Assembly (NCBI GenBank): GCA_024762625.1
Contig: JANTHA010000086.1
Coordinates: forward strand, 1-8,387
Direction: 5' to 3'
DNA length: 8,387 nt
DNA from: Thiotrichaceae bacterium
Lineage (GTDB): Bacteria; Pseudomonadota; Gammaproteobacteria; Thiotrichales; Thiotrichaceae
The first letter of the stretch is position 1. Each line of letters begins with the position of its first letter. The notes under the pieces are model-generated. The model searched no databases. It was not told where the DNA came from and saw only the letters and a list, made by a program, of their open reading frames with translations. Of the stretch, positions 7,217 to 8,387 are shown piece after piece. A program made the position numbers and the translations under genes.

Positions 7217-7232
7217 CTGTCAAGTAAGACAG
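7217..7232. repeat. Inverted repeat carrying a TTGACA upstream of the glycosidase-like gene
   Basis: CTGTC (7217-7221) and GACAG (7228-7232) flank a 6-nt centre, 26 bp upstream of the start codon at 7191. On the minus strand the repeat contains a perfect TTGACA (complement of 7218-7223). Seventeen bp further the sequence is only TGGATT, a poor -10, which would start transcription at or after the ATG. So it is a possible operator or promoter element, not an established promoter. Confidence 0.35.
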
Positions 7233-7487
7233 GCAACTGAAACTTAAATTCCCCAATTGATGTTTTTATAATGTTTTTTGTTTAATGCGTATATGTTTTC
7301 TATTTTACTGTGCTTTTTAGATGCTAACAATATAAATTCAATGTTTTTCAACTGTTTATAAATGCGGTTTTTCCTCCTTCTATGATGTTTTTGGATGAAA
7401 GCGAAAAATGATTATGGCTCAATTAAACTGGCGTTTGTGAATTGTTGCTGTTTTCTTTCTTCTTACTCTATCCTCTACTTTTTGTCG

Positions 7488-7509
7488 CCGGCATAACTAT
7501 TCTTGCCGG
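7488..7509. repeat. Inverted repeat CCGGCA/TGCCGG
   Basis: CCGGCA (7488-7493) and TGCCGG (7504-7509) form a perfect 6-bp GC-rich stem around a 10-nt centre, in otherwise AT-rich DNA. No T-run follows on either strand, so a terminator is unlikely; an operator or RNA hairpin is possible. Confidence 0.4.
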
Positions 7510-7519
7510 ATGCGTCTTT

Positions 7520-7533
7520 CCTGGCTGCCCAGG
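7520..7533. repeat. Inverted repeat CCTGG/CCAGG
   Basis: CCTGG (7520-7524), CTGC, CCAGG (7529-7533) is a perfect 5-bp stem with a 4-nt loop, 10 bp after the preceding inverted repeat. There is no T-run. Together the two mark the start of the GC-richer island in this intergenic region. Confidence 0.35.
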
Positions 7534-7688
7534 TCTATTTCAATCAGTCTGGCGGCATGATTAGGATAGCGATGCCATTTACAAATCCCGGAATAGCGCC
7601 GACACCGGATAACAGCTTTTCCTGTAAACTTAACCAAAATCTAAACACGCTGAATCGTTGTGTATTATTGCTAATTCTAATGTGGTTT

Positions 7689-7718
7689 TTGTCCACTTTT
7701 GCAGCCTTGCGCTATTGT
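7689..7718 (+). promoter_or_regulatory. Weak candidate promoter of the DUF3530 hydrolase gene
   Basis: TTGTCC (7689-7694) and TATTGT (7713-7718) are 18 bp apart, which would start transcription near 7725 and leave a leader of about 40 nt. Both boxes deviate from consensus and the surrounding DNA is AT-rich, so this is only the best available candidate. Confidence 0.25.
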
Positions 7719-7755
7719 AATGTCACATCTTTTTTAAGAATTGATAAATTCTGCC

Positions 7756-7759
7756 GGAG
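7756..7759 (+). promoter_or_regulatory. Ribosome binding site GGAG deciding the start at 7765
   Basis: GGAG lies 5 nt before ATG 7765-7767. It is the clearest Shine-Dalgarno in the window and fixes the start of the DUF3530-type gene, which has no stop codon inside the window. Confidence 0.8.
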
Positions 7760-7764
7760 TAAAT

Positions 7765-8387
7765 ATGAAAGTCATCGCTTATTTATTGTTATTGTTTGTG
7801 ACGTCATCTGTTGTTTTTGCTAATACAGGGAAGATAACAACAGGCAAGGTTCAAGCCGATCTGGCCCGGGAAAAACGCATGGCCGCTGAAGTTGAGGATG
7901 CTGTGCTTGACGGTGAAGTGATATACCTCAAACAGGGCGACTCTGACAGTCAACATGAATTCATGGCGATCGACACCGAACCGGAAGGCGAAGTCAAAGG
8001 GGCAGTGATCATTTTGCACGGTCGTGGTTTTCATCCGAACTGGCAGGATACCGTGTTTCCACTACGCACCCAGTTGCCCGCACATGGCTGGCGCACACTA
8101 TCCTTGCAGATGCCCGTACTTGAAAAAAACGCCAAATATTACGATTATGTTCCACTGTTTGCCTTGGCCGGGCCGCGCATAGAAGCAGGGATTAAATATT
8201 TAAAAGAGCAGGGCATTGATAATATCATCCTGCTGGCGCATAGCTGTGGCGCGCACATGGCGATGGACTGGGTAAAGCGCAACAAGGGTAAAGTTGACGA
8301 CAGGATCAACGCCTATATAGGCCTCGGGATGGGCGCCACAGATTATAAACAGCCGATGAAGCAAGCCTTTCCATTGGACGATCTAAA
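7765..8387 (+). CDS. Exported alpha/beta-hydrolase, DUF3530-type (3' truncated by window)
   Basis: The first 207 codons of a secreted alpha/beta-hydrolase-fold protein are present; the frame is still open at the window end. Residues 1-19 form a signal peptide with likely cleavage at VFA-NT, so the product is probably periplasmic. After a Lys/Glu-rich linker come a beta strand with the oxyanion-type motif LHGRGFHPNW (84-93), then PLRTQLPAHGWRTLSLQMP (99-117), then the nucleophile elbow A-H-S-C-G with Ser160. This order and these motifs match proteins of the DUF3530 family, whose reaction is not established; esterase or lipase-like activity is plausible. The catalytic Asp/His would lie beyond the window. 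Residues 173-185 (basic/Asp-rich) follow the usual helix. The gene is divergent from the glycosidase-CBM9 gene across 573 bp, which raises but does not prove a common role in polysaccharide or envelope metabolism. Confidence 0.82.
   Translation, partial: MKVIAYLLLLFVTSSVVFANTGKITTGKVQADLAREKRMAAEVEDAVLDGEVIYLKQGDSDSQHEFMAIDTEPEGEVKGAVIILHGRGFHPNWQDTVFPLRTQLPAHGWRTLSLQMPVLEKNAKYYDYVPLFALAGPRIEAGIKYLKEQGIDNIILLAHSCGAHMAMDWVKRNKGKVDDRINAYIGLGMGATDYKQPMKQAFPLDDL

Larger units (their letters stand above)
7192..7764. other. 573-bp divergent intergenic region, mostly AT-rich
   Basis: This separates the divergent glycosidase-like and DUF3530 hydrolase genes and must hold both promoters. 7240-7480 is strongly AT- and T-rich. 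7486-7640 is richer in GC and contains two small inverted repeats. Short frames exist: 33 codons from ATG 7395, 40 codons from TTG 7442 with a lipobox-like LAGC, and about 45 codons on the minus strand around 7635-7497. None has a ribosome binding site or recognisable similarity. No tRNA, strong terminator or riboswitch was recognised. Confidence 0.6.

Noticed and set aside
7395..7496. 33-codon + strand frame from ATG 7395 with a Cys-Cys-Cys run
   Set aside because: There is no ribosome binding site upstream and no recognisable similarity; hydrophobicity follows from the T-rich sequence.
7497..7640. Basic, about 45-codon frame on the minus strand
   Set aside because: It has only a TTG or ATT start, no ribosome binding site and no recognised family; at most a fragment of a decayed gene.
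7681..7700. GTGG-N7-CCAC followed by TTTT as a terminator
   Set aside because: A 4-bp stem with a 7-nt loop and only four T residues is too weak, and no + strand gene ends just upstream.
7503..7823. 106-codon + strand frame starting with TTG at 7503
   Set aside because: It overlaps the strongly supported start of the DUF3530 gene by 59 nt in another frame, starts with TTG, lacks a ribosome binding site and has a composition expected from T-rich DNA.

Overview
The window looks like chromosomal DNA of a gammaproteobacterium. The main evidence is a full-length topoisomerase IV subunit B (parE) and a purT that match their enterobacterial counterparts almost motif for motif. Species or order cannot be fixed from this window. 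There is no CRISPR array, tRNA, rRNA, transposase or phage gene.

Layout: (1) 1-401, + strand, the 3' end of a chromate transporter gene (chrA). (2) A long minus-strand block, transcribed from 7191 down to 405. In transcription order it holds a large exported glycosidase-like protein with a C-terminal CBM9 domain (4636-7191), purT (3316-4536), parE (1375-3261), a small cysteine-rich lipoprotein (808-1203) and a thioredoxin-fold protein with a CSSC active site (405-758). chrA and the thioredoxin gene converge with 3 bp between their stop codons. (3) A 573-bp, mostly AT-rich divergent intergenic region (7192-7764). (4) 7765-8387, + strand, the 5' part of an exported alpha/beta-hydrolase of the DUF3530 type, cut by the window end.

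parE and purT are housekeeping genes: chromosome decatenation, and formate-dependent purine synthesis. The divergent pair around the 573-bp gap (glycosidase-CBM9 protein and DUF3530 hydrolase) are both predicted to be exported. They are the most likely place for less-described biology, for example turnover or modification of an envelope or extracellular polysaccharide, but substrate and partnership are inference only. The lipoprotein and thioredoxin-like protein are small, poorly characterised envelope/redox genes behind parE. No strong Rho-independent terminator was found anywhere in the window, so read-through along the minus-strand block is possible. The only reasonably shaped promoter lies in front of purT.

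I did not find a clearly new multi-gene system. The best leads are the unassigned glycosidase-like enzyme with its 45-residue pre-signal extension, the divergent hydrolase pairing, and several short inverted or direct repeats in intergenic DNA.
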